This document shows, piece after piece, positions 14,201 to 25,070 of a stretch of 64,000 nucleotides of DNA (position 1 is the stretch's first letter; each line of letters begins with the position of its first letter). A program made the position numbers and the translations under genes. Origin of the DNA: Chrysogorgia sp. JL179-B06 (lineage: Eukaryota; Cnidaria; Anthozoa; Scleralcyonacea; Chrysogorgiidae); the NCBI GenBank assembly GCA_035772405.1, contig JAYKKM010000072.1, positions 1,018,501 to 1,082,500 of the forward strand, in the 5' to 3' direction. The notes under the pieces are model-generated. The model did not search any database. It was not told the origin of the DNA and worked only from the letters and a program-made list of their open reading frames with translations.

Positions 14201-15834
14201 AGGTTCAAAAAGCACAAAAATAACCAATTTTTGAACAAAGTAAATAATAGGTACAAATTTTATTTTATTTTAATTTCACAAAAACAGGGTCGGTACGGGT
14301 CGGTCGGATCCGTGTCCCGAACAATTAAATTGGTGTTAAAATAAGGAGTATATAATTGACCCATTTCTTTTTTATCTGTTATTTTCCACTGGCTGAGGAA
14401 CAAGAGGTGGAAAATGATTTCTCACACGCTGCTGGGAACAGGCTCGGTGGAAGCAAGGCGGGTTAGTCAAGCAGTTCAGATTTTATTGTTGCATCCACGA
14501 TAACTTGACTTGACCAAATCCCCCACCTACCCTTATAACCAAGAAGTTACACCAGTAAAAAGATTAATAAAAATAGGTTCAATAGTTGTCTTAAAGAAAC
14601 TATAAAAGCTAATATAGTTAAGGTTGTCTATTGAACTGTAATAGCTTACAACAGTTTGAAATAAATGTCAAGCACGGCAGTACAGCTGCAGCGGCTCCTA
14701 GCTCCCAGCAATATGTGAGAAATGTAAATTCTTACATTAAGTTCACAACTTACCACTGACCAAGACTTCCCAATCAAGCCACTGTTAAATGGAAGAAAGT
14801 ATGATCAAGTTATAATTATATTATCATCATGCATTTGAAATCACGTCTAACCCTTCAGGCCCGTAGCAGGGGGTGGGGCCAGCAGGCCACCAATAATTGA
14901 TGTAACCCAATTTACTGACAACAATGAGTCGAATTGAGTTGTCACGGATGGTGGAAGAATGAGTTGTCCCTCACGTTGTAAGCCACAAATTACTGGACTT
15001 GTTAAGGCATTGTAAGCAGTAAATTATTGGATTGTAACCGACCCCAAAACAACAAAGGCCTAACGTGTTTTTTTTGTTGTTTTAAAAGTGGTTTTTATGT
15101 AAGAGATAAATCCCGCGAATGATGGATGTATGCTATATACAAACCCGAGGACATGTAGTGTCTGAGGGGACATGTAGTGTCTGAGGGCCAGGGGCAGCGT
15201 GGCTTAAAAATAGGGCCTGGGAAACTATTCGATAGGGCTCACAGCGGGAGAGCAGGGTGTGTCATTATTTGGGGCCTGCTTGGGGCCCACAATCACCAGA
15301 TGTTCAGGGACCCACCGGGAAATCTCCCAGTATCCCGGTGGGCCACGCCGCCCCTGCTGAGGGCTGTATATCGCATACATCTCGACATTTGAGGGCTTTA
15401 TCTGACTTATTACATGATTGAGGAGGTTTTCTAACAGAGTTTTGTGCATTTTTCCCTTGGACAAAGATTTTCCTAGTTTTTTCTTCATTTCTTATCTAAT
15501 TAGTATTCATAGGGTTGTATTATGCTATATACATCCTGCAGTGCATCAAAGAAAACCGACTCAATCATGTAATAAGCGCATTAATAGACTAAGGAGAAAT
15601 CTCAGCTAGCCCGCATCTCATATAATAAAACGACACCTGGAAATTGAACAATAGAAAATTCAAAATAGGACATTTTGTATGTACAAGCTTCTCCCATCAG
15701 AAAGGGGTTCCATTGCAGTGAATAGGACGTCCAAGTATAGTAACTTCTAGTATTTATATTATTTTTATAGTGTTTGACAATTACCTTCCTACAATGGCCA
15801 CTTTTCCTTTAGGTAAAGCTACAGAATCGCTCAT
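8249..15834 (-). CDS. CRYL1: Lambda-crystallin / L-gulonate 3-dehydrogenase, 5' five exons (3' end outside window)
   Basis: NAD-dependent cytosolic dehydrogenase of the 3-hydroxyacyl-CoA dehydrogenase family; in animals it oxidises L-gulonate in the uronate cycle. Coding exons in transcript order are 15834-15785, 14781-14754, 13065-12856, 12045-11881 and 8443-8249. All have GT donors and AG acceptors, with phases 2, 0, 0, 0, 0. Together they give 216 residues; the human protein is about 319. Visible motifs are the nucleotide-binding VGSGLIG (residues 15-21) and the acidic end of beta-2, YDID (38-41). The active-site region shows SSTS (126-129), HPVNPP with His150, Glu162 in LVELVP, and Asn201 in FLLNR. 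The start is the first ATG in frame and places GxGxxG at the usual distance. The last roughly 100 residues must lie left of the satellite. The exon 3 donor (GTTCGG) is weak. No reading-frame damage is seen. Confidence 0.92.
8563..9081. repeat. Foldback (long inverted-repeat) element in CRYL1 intron 4
   Basis: Arms of about 90 bp at 8563-8650 and 8996-9081 are imperfect reverse complements, for example gcgctggatattatggtg against caccataatattcagcgc. A second, inner inverted pair (gtgacgtcacacattagagt near 8753 and its complement near 8915) makes a nested stem. There is no transposase reading frame. It looks like a MITE. Confidence 0.7.
9641..10808. repeat. Large nested foldback element in CRYL1 intron 4
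   Basis: The outer ends, tgatctctaaataaagactgg near 9647 and its complement near 10783, face each other. Inside, 9690-9960 pairs with 10170-10420 over about 270 bp, and 10440-10545 pairs with 10620-10735. The motif of a purine-rich end followed by tggccgccac recurs at 10428, 10555 and 10730, which suggests several related elements nested in one another. It has no coding capacity. Confidence 0.7.
11000..11207. repeat. Foldback MITE
   Basis: Arms of about 60 bp (ggttataattttatgttacg at 11008 and its near-complement ending at 11201) flank a GC-richer centre with the short tandem gggtgtccgggtgtccagac. It lies in CRYL1 intron 4 and is non-coding. Confidence 0.7.
11326..11825. repeat. Long-armed MITE, copy A
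   Basis: Terminal inverted repeat of more than 50 bp starting CATTGGCAACAAAAATTAAG and running through gaactcgtaaaatgata, with arms continuing inward to almost 200 bp. It is the same family as copy B at 12174-12641. It ends 55 bp downstream of the CRYL1 exon 4 donor site. Confidence 0.8.
12174..12641. repeat. Long-armed MITE, copy B
   Basis: Same family, termini and internal inverted arms as copy A. It lies about 128 bp upstream of the exon 4 acceptor, so the two copies bracket CRYL1 exon 4. Confidence 0.8.
12643..12827. repeat. Near-perfect palindrome (foldback MITE)
   Basis: Arms of about 85 bp, starting tttaaagtgtatatgaca and ending in its near-complement at 12827, meet at a centre near 12735 with almost no spacer. 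It abuts MITE copy B and lies 28 bp from the CRYL1 exon 3 donor. Confidence 0.8.
13125..13395. repeat. Two adjacent palindromes, the second GC-rich
   Basis: A small palindrome (cttgtttttattcagatac and its complement, about 13125-13178) is followed by a stronger one at 13192-13395. The second has arms of about 75 bp running from aaacttgtgctttgac through a G/C-rich block to cctacggcc. Its centre is three tandem copies of a 15-bp unit, ccatggatgtatatc. It is expected to form a very stable hairpin in CRYL1 intron 2. Confidence 0.75.
14082..14326. repeat. MITE-like inverted repeat
   Basis: The termini ttcggggcacggat and atccgtgtcccgaa are imperfect inverted repeats. Both ends also carry gggtcggtcggtc-type runs. 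It lies in CRYL1 intron 2 and has no reading frame. Confidence 0.5.
15189..15356. mobile_element. Non-autonomous hAT element (MITE), 168 bp
   Basis: The ends CAGGGGCAGCGTGGC and GCCACGCCGCCCCTG form a terminal inverted repeat. The element is bounded by an exact 8-bp duplication CTGAGGGC at 15181-15188 and 15357-15364, the hAT signature. It lies in CRYL1 intron 1. Confidence 0.85.
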
Positions 15835-15880
15835 TTCACTAAATATTCCAATGCCCTCTTCTGGAATGGCGAAGGCTGAA

Positions 15881-16067
15881 ACGGATGACTCAAAAGGACC
15901 TTCACATTTTCAAAAACTAGTGTAATCCTAATCCCTATCCTAATCTTAAACCTAACCTTGATCCTAAGGACCTTAAACCTAACCCTAATCGTAGCTAACC
16001 CTAACCTAACCAAAAATAAAGACCAGACAAAAACAGAAAGGTCCTTTTGAGTCATCCCTTTTAGCGG
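15881..16067. repeat. Inverted repeat around degenerate CTAACC repeats
   Basis: gactcaaaaggacct near 15889 and its complement near 16043 flank a stretch of degenerate cctaaccctaa units (15920-16015). The core resembles telomere-like (TTAGGG)n sequence, but it is short, degenerate and inside a foldback. An interstitial repeat fits better than a telomere. It lies just upstream of the CRYL1 start codon. Confidence 0.6.
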
Positions 16068-16521
16068 TTTCCGCTTGAACCACAGCAACCCAAACAACAC
16101 ATTTGTATTTTGCCTGAAATTTCTGGTGAGCCTATTGTCTTGTTAATTTTGAGGTATATATTTTCCGACATTTGAACATACTGCCGTCTTCAAATTTTAC
16201 AGCAAATGAGAAGTGATAGCTTTCGCTAAATTGGATATATGCTTCTTCATACCTTTTGTAAGAGATAACCACGGATGTACGGTGGATTATTTAGCTTGTT
16301 AGCTGCTTTTATGCCTACGAATGCCGACATGAACAACTCTGAAGAGCATTGAATATTTCTCAATTATTCAGGTCAACAAAGTAGACAAAGGCAATGAACA
16401 AAGACCACAAAAATTATCATATCTAAACACCCAGAAATTCTGAGTGTCATGTGACCAGCCGATCCCAGGGCCATTTTCGGCGACCTTCCACCGGAGGTTG
16501 GTCTGCTTGAACGTTAAAATA

Positions 16522-16750
16522 AATAATTGACCTAGCCTCCTCCGCAGGCAACTCTGTCATTTTCAGTTTTGCAACGTTTCAGTCGATAATGTTTTGGCCG
16601 AGCCAAAGAAATAAATAAGAGCATGGGCCCGAGTGTAAAATTAAAGGGCGAAGTGGCTCGGCCAAAACATAAAAGACTGAAAACGTTGCAAAACTGAAAA
16701 CGTTGCAGCTAGGAAGATACAGAGTTGTCTGCGGAGGAGGCTATAATTGA
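16522..16750. repeat. Foldback MITE
   Basis: The arms share cctcctccgcaggcaactctg and its near-complement ending at 16741, then a second matched pair (ttttgcaacgttt and ggccgagcc with its complement). A GC-rich tract (16780-16850), including a run of alternating CG, follows it. Confidence 0.75.
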
Positions 16751-17164
16751 CCAAACTTCAAGAACACTTCCGATGCGAAGGCACGCGGGGGGCGCGGGGA
16801 ATGACGGCCGCGCGCGCGCGCCTTCACCTGCCCTGTTGCGCGCCGCCAAAAGAAAAGCCTCTGCGGAGGAGAGCTTTCGGATGAACACCGAACGTTTCCC
16901 ATAGGACGTTGCGGGGTATTTTGTTTATCTAATATTCAAAGTATATTCAATACTTCTCCTGTTGTCCAGACTGCAGAAGTGACCAACGATACGCCAACGC
17001 GACACGTTGACATCCACGAACTTGGGTCAAGTCAGAGATTTTCTCCGAAAAACTTGTTGTCAATGAACCGAAGTTAGGATTAAGCGTTTCTTAGTATTCA
17101 GGGTTAGTGCTAATTTCCGATTTATTTATTTATTAGGCTTCGCCAGCTGTATATATATATATAT

Positions 17165-17480
17165 ATATTCTCAGGATTTATGGTGAAGGAAAATTTCGAG
17201 CGTTGGAATACATACATTTTAAGACCAAACCGGGACCAGTCGGCGAAAAATGCAACATAAAGGCCTTCCGGCTGGAATCGAACCCGCGACCTTGCGATGC
17301 GTTAGTGCAGTGGTCTGACCACTAAGCTACGGAAGCCGTTGCCGAGAGCCTAGTCACGAGTTCTGTATATATGGTGGTGGTAATGCCGGGATAAGATTTT
17401 GGGTATATTATAGGTAATATTTGGCATTTCACTCGATCAAACTACATGTTGAAAGGATTTACGGTGAAGGAAAATTTCGA
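17165..17480 (-). repeat. tRNA-like composite repeat, copy 1
   Basis: Repeat bounded by gatttatggtgaaggaaaat and TA microsatellites, with an internal tRNA-like segment at 17262-17337 on the minus strand. That segment has acceptor-like GGCTTCC, box A TAGCTTAGTGG and box B GGTTCGATTCC. Related sequence recurs at 17560-17979 plus 18782-18895 and at 62270-62660. A tRNA-derived SINE or a MITE that captured a tRNA fits; a single-copy functional tRNA is unlikely because the whole unit is repeated. Confidence 0.7.
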
Positions 17481-17559
17481 GTGTTGGAATATATACATTT
17501 TAAGACCAAACCGTTGCGAAAAATGCAACTTAAATTAGGCCTTCCGGCTGTGGTCTTAA

Positions 17560-17733
17560 AATGTATGTATTCCAACACTCGCAATTTTCCTTCACCATAA
17601 ATCCTTTCTATAGTAACGATTTTTATAGTAACGATTTTTGGTTAATGCCATTTCTACTATTCCGTTACTAAAAATCTTGGCAGTTTACCACTTTTTCACT
17701 TTGCTACTGACTATGATCCAAAACATCTCTCCG

Positions 17734-17773
<40 letters not shown>

Positions 17774-17979
17774 TATTTTCGCAACTGGTCCCGGTTTGGT
17801 CTTAAAATGTATGTATTCCAACACTCGAAATTTTCCTTCACCATAAATCCTTTCAACATGTAGTTTGATCGAGTGAAATGCCAAATATTACCTATAATAT
17901 ACCCAGAATCTTATCCCGGCATTACCCGCATCACCATATATACAGAACTCGTGACTAGGCTCTCGGCAACGGCTTCCGT
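17560..17979. repeat. tRNA-like composite repeat, inverted copy split by a hAT element
   Basis: Contains the same modules as copy 1 in the opposite orientation (attttccttcaccataaat, catgtagtttgatcgagtga, gtgactaggctctcggcaac). It also carries the module ggttaatgccatttctac, which recurs near 62815 on the other strand. It breaks at GCTTCCGT (17972) and resumes at 18782, exactly across the hAT insertion. Confidence 0.7.
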
Positions 17980-18781
17980 TAGTGGTGGGCGATACCCGAA
18001 AAATCATTTCGATACGATACCGATTACTTTTGATGTTAGGTATCGATGGTATCGATTACTCAAACGATTACTGTGACGTCACACCTGTTAGATGTGTTGT
18101 TAGAATGTTGAAAAACATCGTTGCACAACAAGCACTTCGACTTTGTTTCATCTGGAAACTTTTCAAAATAGTTCCACACAAGACTACGCGTTGCAGTTGA
18201 TGAACTTGCCATCATTGTTGATGTGAAAGACAATGTGAAAGACGAGAAATCAGAAAAAGTCCAAAAGGAATGCAGGCTCAAGTAATCGAAAGCATGTTCG
18301 ATAGTGGTGGGCGATACTGCGAATATCGATTTCGATACGATACCGAGTACTTTTTTATCGATACCACTGTTTCGATACTTTTTTTCGATACCGATACTGG
18401 TCAGTAGACAAAGTACTTCATACACAAGTTAAATATGTTCGTACCACAACAATTAATAGTCTTTATATTTAATTTAACATTAAACAACATTAACATGTTT
18501 AATTGTGATTGACATAATTTGGCGCCGACATTAAATGTTGACGCCATTTCTGCCATTTTCCAGCACGAAAAAGAAAAACCTGGAAAAAAAACTGTGAAAA
18601 GCATGCTCGTTTGGCAAAGAACTAAACGAAGAACTTCATGTAACATTAAATATTAACCATAATCCGGTCACATGACAAGTATCGAAAACATCGATATTTA
18701 AAAAAAGTATCGATACATGCATCTTTTGAATTGTGAATATCGAAAGTATCGATACTTTAGTAGTGGTATCGCCCACCACTA
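17980..18781 (-). mobile_element. Degenerate hAT transposon with BED-finger remnant
   Basis: Terminal inverted repeat TAGTGGTGGGCGATAC and its complement at 18766-18781, flanked by an exact 8-bp duplication GCTTCCGT (17972-17979 and 18782-18789). On the minus strand, about 18208-18060 encodes a BED zinc-finger start (LVWNYFEKF, then a CLLC pair) as found at the N-terminus of hAT transposases. The catalytic part is missing. A second copy of the left end (tagtggtgggcgatac at 18303) points to a nested or rearranged element. Confidence 0.85.
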
Positions 18782-18910
18782 GCTTCCGTAGCTCAGTGGT
18801 CAAGTTGCATTTTTCGCAACTGGTCCGGGTTTGGTCTTATAATGTATGTATTCCAAGACTCGAAATTTTCCTTCACCATAAATCCTTTCTATATATATAT
18901 ATATATATTT
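18782..18910. repeat. Resumption of the interrupted tRNA-like composite repeat plus TA microsatellite
   Basis: It restarts with GCTTCCGTAGCTCAGTGGTCA and the ttttccttcaccataaat module, then (TA)n. It is the right half of the copy interrupted by the hAT element. Confidence 0.7.
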
Positions 18911-20349
18911 AACATGAATTTACACAATTATGGACACACAAAACCTATTCATATACATAATAAAGTGGCAGGGTGGCCGCAACAGCGTACGCCAATTATT
19001 ACGGTCCCAGAATGAATAAAATTGAAGTAAAAATTAAGTAAACTGCGAACAGAATTGCATTTTGGGCAAATCGTTTTCCATGTTCGCGGATCTTCTGGGT
19101 CATATCAGTGGTCCAATGCTCTCATGTAGTATTACAGGAGGTTACGTTTAAAGTTGTCGTAACTCTCTTCAACCGGTATTTCGTTCGGGAGGACATTCCA
19201 CGTCCTACATGTTCGTGTGAAGAATGCCAGCGCTGGGAAGTTAGTGTTCTACATTTTCGCGGAGGAAATTGTAGAAGATCTGGGGTCGAGCAGATTCTAG
19301 ATATCCTCTTTGGAAGGATACGATGGAATTTCAGCATTGTGATGTCTCTGAGATCCTATCATAAGCATGTATCTTGAACGATTAAAGACTAGCTTCAGAG
19401 CATGATTTAAGGAGTCGTCAGAGTGCATCCTTGAAAGACGTTCTGCGCCCCATACATATGACATTTTAAGGCTTTGCCGCCATCAGGATATGAGCTTGAC
19501 GAATGACATAGTCCATATATCGTCTGTCTACTCCAAGTTCTCCCACATTCACTACACAACCAAGCAATTCGAAGTCCTACTTCGAGAGAGTTTATTAATT
19601 TCTAAGTTTAAACTCTTATAACGCCAACATTAGATATTTTCCTTCAACACTTTTCTAATTTATTCCTTCATCGTTGTGTGTTTGTCAATCTGTGAGGACA
19701 CGCGTCCTTTGTTCTTCCGTGGTCTCGCTTTTAATTTCATTTGTAACATTTTGTCACTTTCTATTTATGTAACAGTTTAGCTATATATGACTCCTATATA
19801 TGCCTCTTGTAATGATATATACGTTACGAGTTTAGTAACGAAACGTTACTCGTTATAGTATTAAAATTTTTCTTTTCAAAATTATGTGTTATGGCTCTTT
19901 TTAAAGCTATTTCCTGGGCATTAATACTCCTAACTTGAACTTTAGTTGATGATACTATTAATAATTTCTATCAGAAAGTGCCAAAGATTATAAAAAACCC
20001 ACACAAAATAGGCAGCTTAATACTAAGAACCAGAAAATTTAACCGAAATTTAACCGGATGTTATTAATTCACAGAAATATTAAACTGAGAAGAGGTATTC
20101 CAAGAATATATCATAATTTATTAGAAATCGAATACAATGAATTCATGCAGTGAATTCTCGAGTGAATTCCATGTAAATACAAATTCCGCCAGAATTTCAT
20201 GATTAAAATACATAATTATGTGATGTATATCTGATATAGGGTTTTACTTTCGTAGGGTTTTACTTTCATTGACAATTTGGTTTGATATAGCATTATGAAG
20301 GCGTTAGTAAACAGACGATACATGGACGATCGTCAACTCAAATCCCATT
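18911..20349. other. Gene-poor AT-rich stretch
   Basis: No recognised gene. The reading frames at 19108-19377 on both strands match no family I recognise and have no convincing splice context. Confidence 0.5.
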
Positions 20350-20426
20350 AGTCCCCGGACAGAAATCAAACATGTAACCTTCTGATTGCCGGTGAGACGC
20401 TCTAACCATTGAGCTAACGAGACTCA
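20350..20426 (-). repeat. tRNA-like sequence, probably a pseudogene or SINE part
   Basis: On the minus strand the segment has an acceptor-like AGTCTCG/GGGGACT pair, the D arm GCTC..GAGC and box A TTAGCTCAATGG. The T-arm (tgtttgatttc) departs from the GGTTCGANTCC consensus and the anticodon loop lacks the usual U33. It is therefore probably not functional. Confidence 0.5.
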
Positions 20427-22780
20427 GATGGAGAGCGAAGGTTACAATGTACTGCAGTCACTATATATCAGCAATGCTTGAGTGTGTTACAGCGTAATGG
20501 AAAACGGCACTTCGGGATATCAACGACGACGTCGAGGCTCCTCCAATCCCATTGAGCCTGATGCCCAGCAGAACGACCATCCACAGATCCAACCTGACGA
20601 ACCGCGAACCACTAACTTGAACACTGTTCTATCTTATTAACTTTCTCTTCTATATTTAATATATTTGAACAAAGCTTTACTAAATACGTCGAAACCATGG
20701 TGAACACTACTAATATAATTAGTATTATACATGATAATAATATGTATATATAAACACATTTACCAAAATCTATCAATGGCGTATAAATGTTGGAGCAAAG
20801 GATGAGAAAGAGAAATGAGTTCTTAAACTTAGAAGAATTTTTAAAGATTCGAGAAATAAATAGGCTTAAAATAAAAGAGCACGATAAGGTAGCTTGTATT
20901 TATAATCAACGAAAAGTCCAGTTACGTCAGACACAAAGGCGTCATGACAGTGTTCCTATACCTTTGTAACTCAATACAAACACACACACAAACCCTCTAT
21001 AGGTTCCAACTTAGATACGACTTAGTATATGGCCAAACACAAATGGCAAATTTGTCATTACCTATAGCTCAGACCCATCTCCCTTAAACATTTTATGTTT
21101 AATTTTATGGACCACCAATACAGGTATTACAGAACGCCGCCGCCAGATCGAATTATCCTTGACCTTCCTAGCTAATTACTTCTTGGCTAACTTCTTTGCT
21201 ATAGAATCACTATCAACTCTTAATTATTGGAAACCACTTTATCTTCGTTGTCTCTCTATTTTTAAGTGTGTTAATCAAATTTCAGATTTGGATCTTGAGC
21301 TCAAGAAAAACTCTAACATCCACCACCACAAAACACGTCGGTGTTATAGACTACCGTCTACAACGTACAAATTTGGGAAAACAACACAGTAGTTCAGACT
21401 AGAACTCATTGTCACTGACTTAAGACAATATACTAACGTTAATTATTTCAAAACAACTCCAAAGAAACTATTTTAATTACCATTGATTTTTCAAAGTTTT
21501 CTCTTAAATCATGTATTTTAACATTACTGTACTTTATATTTACGACAGGACCTCCCTGAAACGTCACCATTGGTGAGCGAAGCATCCTGTATAAATATTA
21601 AATATTATTATCCATGTTGTCATACATAAAATAATTTTGGAGATATTGACTGCAGGCACTTTCCGCCCCGTACAGGAAGACCAAAACAACCCATTCTGGA
21701 TAGGAATAAAAAGAAATTGAAAATTAAACCGAAATTAGAGGATGTCGTTTCACACCAATTTTAAAATTAGGTGTGGAGACATACAGCCAAGCCTTGTAAA
21801 GCTCATATAATAATTAAGACGACGAATACAACGAATTCCTGTAGTAATATATGCAGAATTCCACAAACTTCAGGCGTTACTTCCAACCAAACATTTCCCA
21901 TGAATTAAAATACAGAATTATAAAGTTTCAAACTTCCAAACGTGTTTTTGCTTTACATTTCGGTTTCAGCCTGGACGGAATTGCTCATGTAATAGGATTT
22001 GTGATATCTGGTTCATTTTAAAGGCATATGCATGGCCAATTACAAAATTGGGAAGTATGCTTGCGAGTAATCGAAGATCTAATCTCAGGAATTTCCGTTT
22101 GGCATATTGTATTCTTCCCATCTTTATCAGGGTTGGGAACTTTTATGACTGGTTAAAATTATTGATTTACACGAGTCGTTTTATTTCGTTTTTAACAATA
22201 GATTCACCAATCTCAGACTTCGAAAATACTTCGAAAATAAAACCACAATTCAATAATAAGACCCATTCAACAATATTAATATATAAGACCAATACATGCA
22301 GTAACAATCAGAACGGACTTGAAACGTTCAAGGTAATTTGTAAATTTTATACACATGTAATTCAGTCTGACTGCAAAATGTTGTATTTTATTAAACTATT
22401 TATCTATCTATTTTACGCTTGGGCATTTCATTTTCATTTCATATTGTTTTAAAATCATTTTTAGATTTTAAAACACAGATCACAAAACGATTTTAGCTGA
22501 CATATTGATCTTAAAAGTTTCTAGCACATGATCTTATATGTTCTTGTAATGTTAAGACTACTGGTCAAGATCGCTTTTTGCATCTGCTTCAGGACTTCCT
22601 TTCTTCGTTCTTTTCCTAATAGGCTTCTAATTCTTATATACCATTATTGCGACTTCCTTCGAGTGCCGCCCTCCGAGGACATCTATATTATGATGTTCAG
22701 TTGCTTTATTTCATAACCTGGATATTATATATTATATATACTATATATTATTATTATTATCATTATCATCATCATCATCA

Positions 22781-22814
<34 letters not shown>

Positions 22815-22999
22815 TAAAAGTCGTGAGATAGTTAAAAAATAAGTGGTGGGCTATATTGAAAAAAGCTATTTCCAGCAAACAGTACGACATTCAACATCAA
22901 TGAATTAATTAAGATTTAATTTAATTAAGATTTATTAGAATTTATAATACATATCAATTACAGTATTACAACTAAAAATTGAATGTATTAGAGGGTAAA
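20427..22999. other. AT-rich DNA without recognised genes
   Basis: Short open stretches (20497-20640 plus, 20787-20969 plus, 21159-21392 plus, 22048-22452 plus) show no domain I recognise and are biased by the AT content. A (TTA)n-rich microsatellite lies at 22750-22815. Confidence 0.5.
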
Positions 23000-23505
23000 C
23001 CAAAAACAGAATTCAAGATTCCCTCAGGATTGTCACCCTTTACAAATACAAATAACATTAATATGAAATCAAAGAGTAAGACATAACGAAATTATACGAA
23101 ACAGAAAAACTATGGATTAAAAGCAACAGGAAAAAGTTTGAAATAATGCTGAGAAAGTATAGCCTCTTAAAAGACGACAAGGTGTTAATGCCACCGCACG
23201 ATAGAGTATGGGAGAGAGTTCCAGAGCCTAGTGACACGAACGTCATCTGACATCTTAAAGACATCAATATTACGCAGACAACGACCCGTACTTCTCCAAG
23301 AAATGAAACCACGTGGCGTGTCTACTAAGCCGTGAATCATTTTAAAAATGAAGACAAGATCTGCGATTTCCCTACGCATGTACAGAGGAAGAAGCTGAAG
23401 TTGTTCAAGCCTGGTCTTGTAGTCTACTTCATGACCTAAAATAAGCCGAGAGGCGCGGCGCTGCACCTGCTCAATTTTGTTCATATTACGTTTCCTGTAG
23501 ACCAT
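23000..23505 (-). pseudogene. 3' fragment of a non-LTR retrotransposon (LINE) reverse-transcriptase ORF
   Basis: The minus-strand frame at 23505-23185 reads IEQVQRRASRLILG, then LPLYMRREIADLVFIFKM, then RLWNSLP. This is the pattern found just after the catalytic domain in LINE reverse transcriptases. The catalytic domain is absent upstream and stop codons follow, so this is a 5'-truncated dead copy. Confidence 0.75.
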
Positions 23506-24114
23506 ACTGGACTAGCATATTCAAGTGTATTCAATCCCATATAAGCATTAATATTTGTTATTTGATTATGTATTATCGCAGTCAAAGGCATGGTTACACA
23601 TTGTTTACCAGCATTTTGTCTGAATTTTCTTCACATATTGCCTGGGTCCACAACATCATATATAATACTGCATGTCAACAATAGTGGAACATACAGGTTT
23701 TGTTTTGTATTGCGTTGTTCACTTCGGACTAGTTTATGGTATATTATCTAAAAAGGTTGGTGTACTGCCGAAATAGCGTGTAAGTAGTCCAACGTTTCGA
23801 GCGAAGGCCCTTCGTCTGAGAGTACACACGTTTTATTACTAGTTTATGGTATTATATTTGTTCAATGAAATGTCACGAGTAAAGAATTTTGTTTCACAAA
23901 CACAGTTATTTCCGGCGCGCAACTGATAATCAAACGTTAATAATTCCTAAAGATATAAACTCATAAAACAAAGGAAATCATAGTGGAACGAAACGTGGAT
24001 TAATAGTTATGATCACGTCCGGAGCAACTTTCTTTCGACTTCCTCATAGTTTGACTAAAGTTTTACACACACGAGGGCGATCGAGCATTAAAGTGACAAG
24101 CTGGTTGTTCAAAG
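23506..24114. other. Unassigned stretch with a Penelope-tail-like motif
   Basis: At 23787-23832 the minus strand has gaaacgttggac preceded by a short stem, resembling the 3' end motif of Penelope-like elements seen elsewhere in the window. It lacks the CUGANGA box. Nothing else is recognised. Confidence 0.4.
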
Positions 24115-25070
24115 CCGGTGGGTGTAAAACATGGCATAGGAAATGGCATGGATATGGCATGGCATGATTTTTTTTTAATTTGATTTAATTAATTGACTCC
24201 ATCAGTAGGGATGGGCCGATACCAAATATTCGATACCGTCGATATCTGCAAGAAAAGTATCGATACTGGCGAGAAATATCGATTGTTTCGATACCGCTGA
24301 GCCTGCGGTCTTTTGCCTTTTGGTCAGCGGACTCAGCACAAACCAACAAGGGTTGAACCTTTCATGTTACTCCATCACCAAATGAATCGAGGTATATAAT
24401 CGTCATGAAATAACCGCTAACCCCAAAACAACTTAGATCCTAACCCCCCACTTAATGAGTTTTCTAACTCTAACCACCTCGATTCCCTTCATGTTATCCG
24501 GTGATGTTTATATTGGTGATGGAGTAACATGAAAGGTTATCCCTAACAAGGCGTATTTACATTGGTTTTACTGGTTTATCGAAACATGAACGACGTAATG
24601 ACGATTCATTTGCAATTTAAAACCAATGTAAATACGCCTTGTTAGGGATAACCTTTCATGTTACTCCATCACCAATATAAACATCACCGGATAACATGAA
24701 GGGAATCGAGGTGGTTAGGGTTAGAAAACTCATTAGGTGGGGGGTTAGGGTTAGGATCTAAGTTGTTTTGGGGTTAGCGGTTATTTCATGTAGATTATAT
24801 ACCTCGATTCATTTGGTGATGGAGTAACATGAAAGGTTCAACCCTTGTTGGTTTGTGCTGAGTCCGCTGACCAAAAGGCAAAAGACCGCAGGCTCAGCGG
24901 TATCGAAATCTGCAAGAAAAGTATCGATACTGCCTTGGTATCGACGGTATCGAATATTTGGTATCGGCCCATCCCTACTTGATGGGAGTCAATTAATTAA
25001 ATCAAATAAAAAAAAATCATACCATGCCATATGCCATGCCATTTCCTATGCCATGTTTTACACCCACCGG
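24115..25070. repeat. Large near-perfect palindrome (arms about 450 bp) with hAT-type ends inside
   Basis: 24115-24570 and 24619-25070 are reverse complements with few differences; the spacer is about 48 bp. Within each arm is a hAT-like terminus tagggatgggccgatacca (24207, and its complement ending at 24978). A second inverted pair (aacctttcatgttactccat near 24356 and 24655, with complements near 24511 and 24817) makes alternative folds possible. There is no reading frame for a transposase. Confidence 0.85.

Noticed and set aside
15905..16015. Telomere (CTAACC repeats)
   Set aside because: Only short, degenerate units inside an inverted-repeat element and between genes; an interstitial repeat is more likely.
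17262..17337. Functional tRNA gene
   Set aside because: Good A and B boxes, but the module recurs with the same flanks and TA tracts elsewhere, including an interrupted copy. It is a repeat-borne tRNA-like sequence.
19108..19377. Overlapping frames on both strands
   Set aside because: No family recognised on either strand; chance open frames cannot be excluded.
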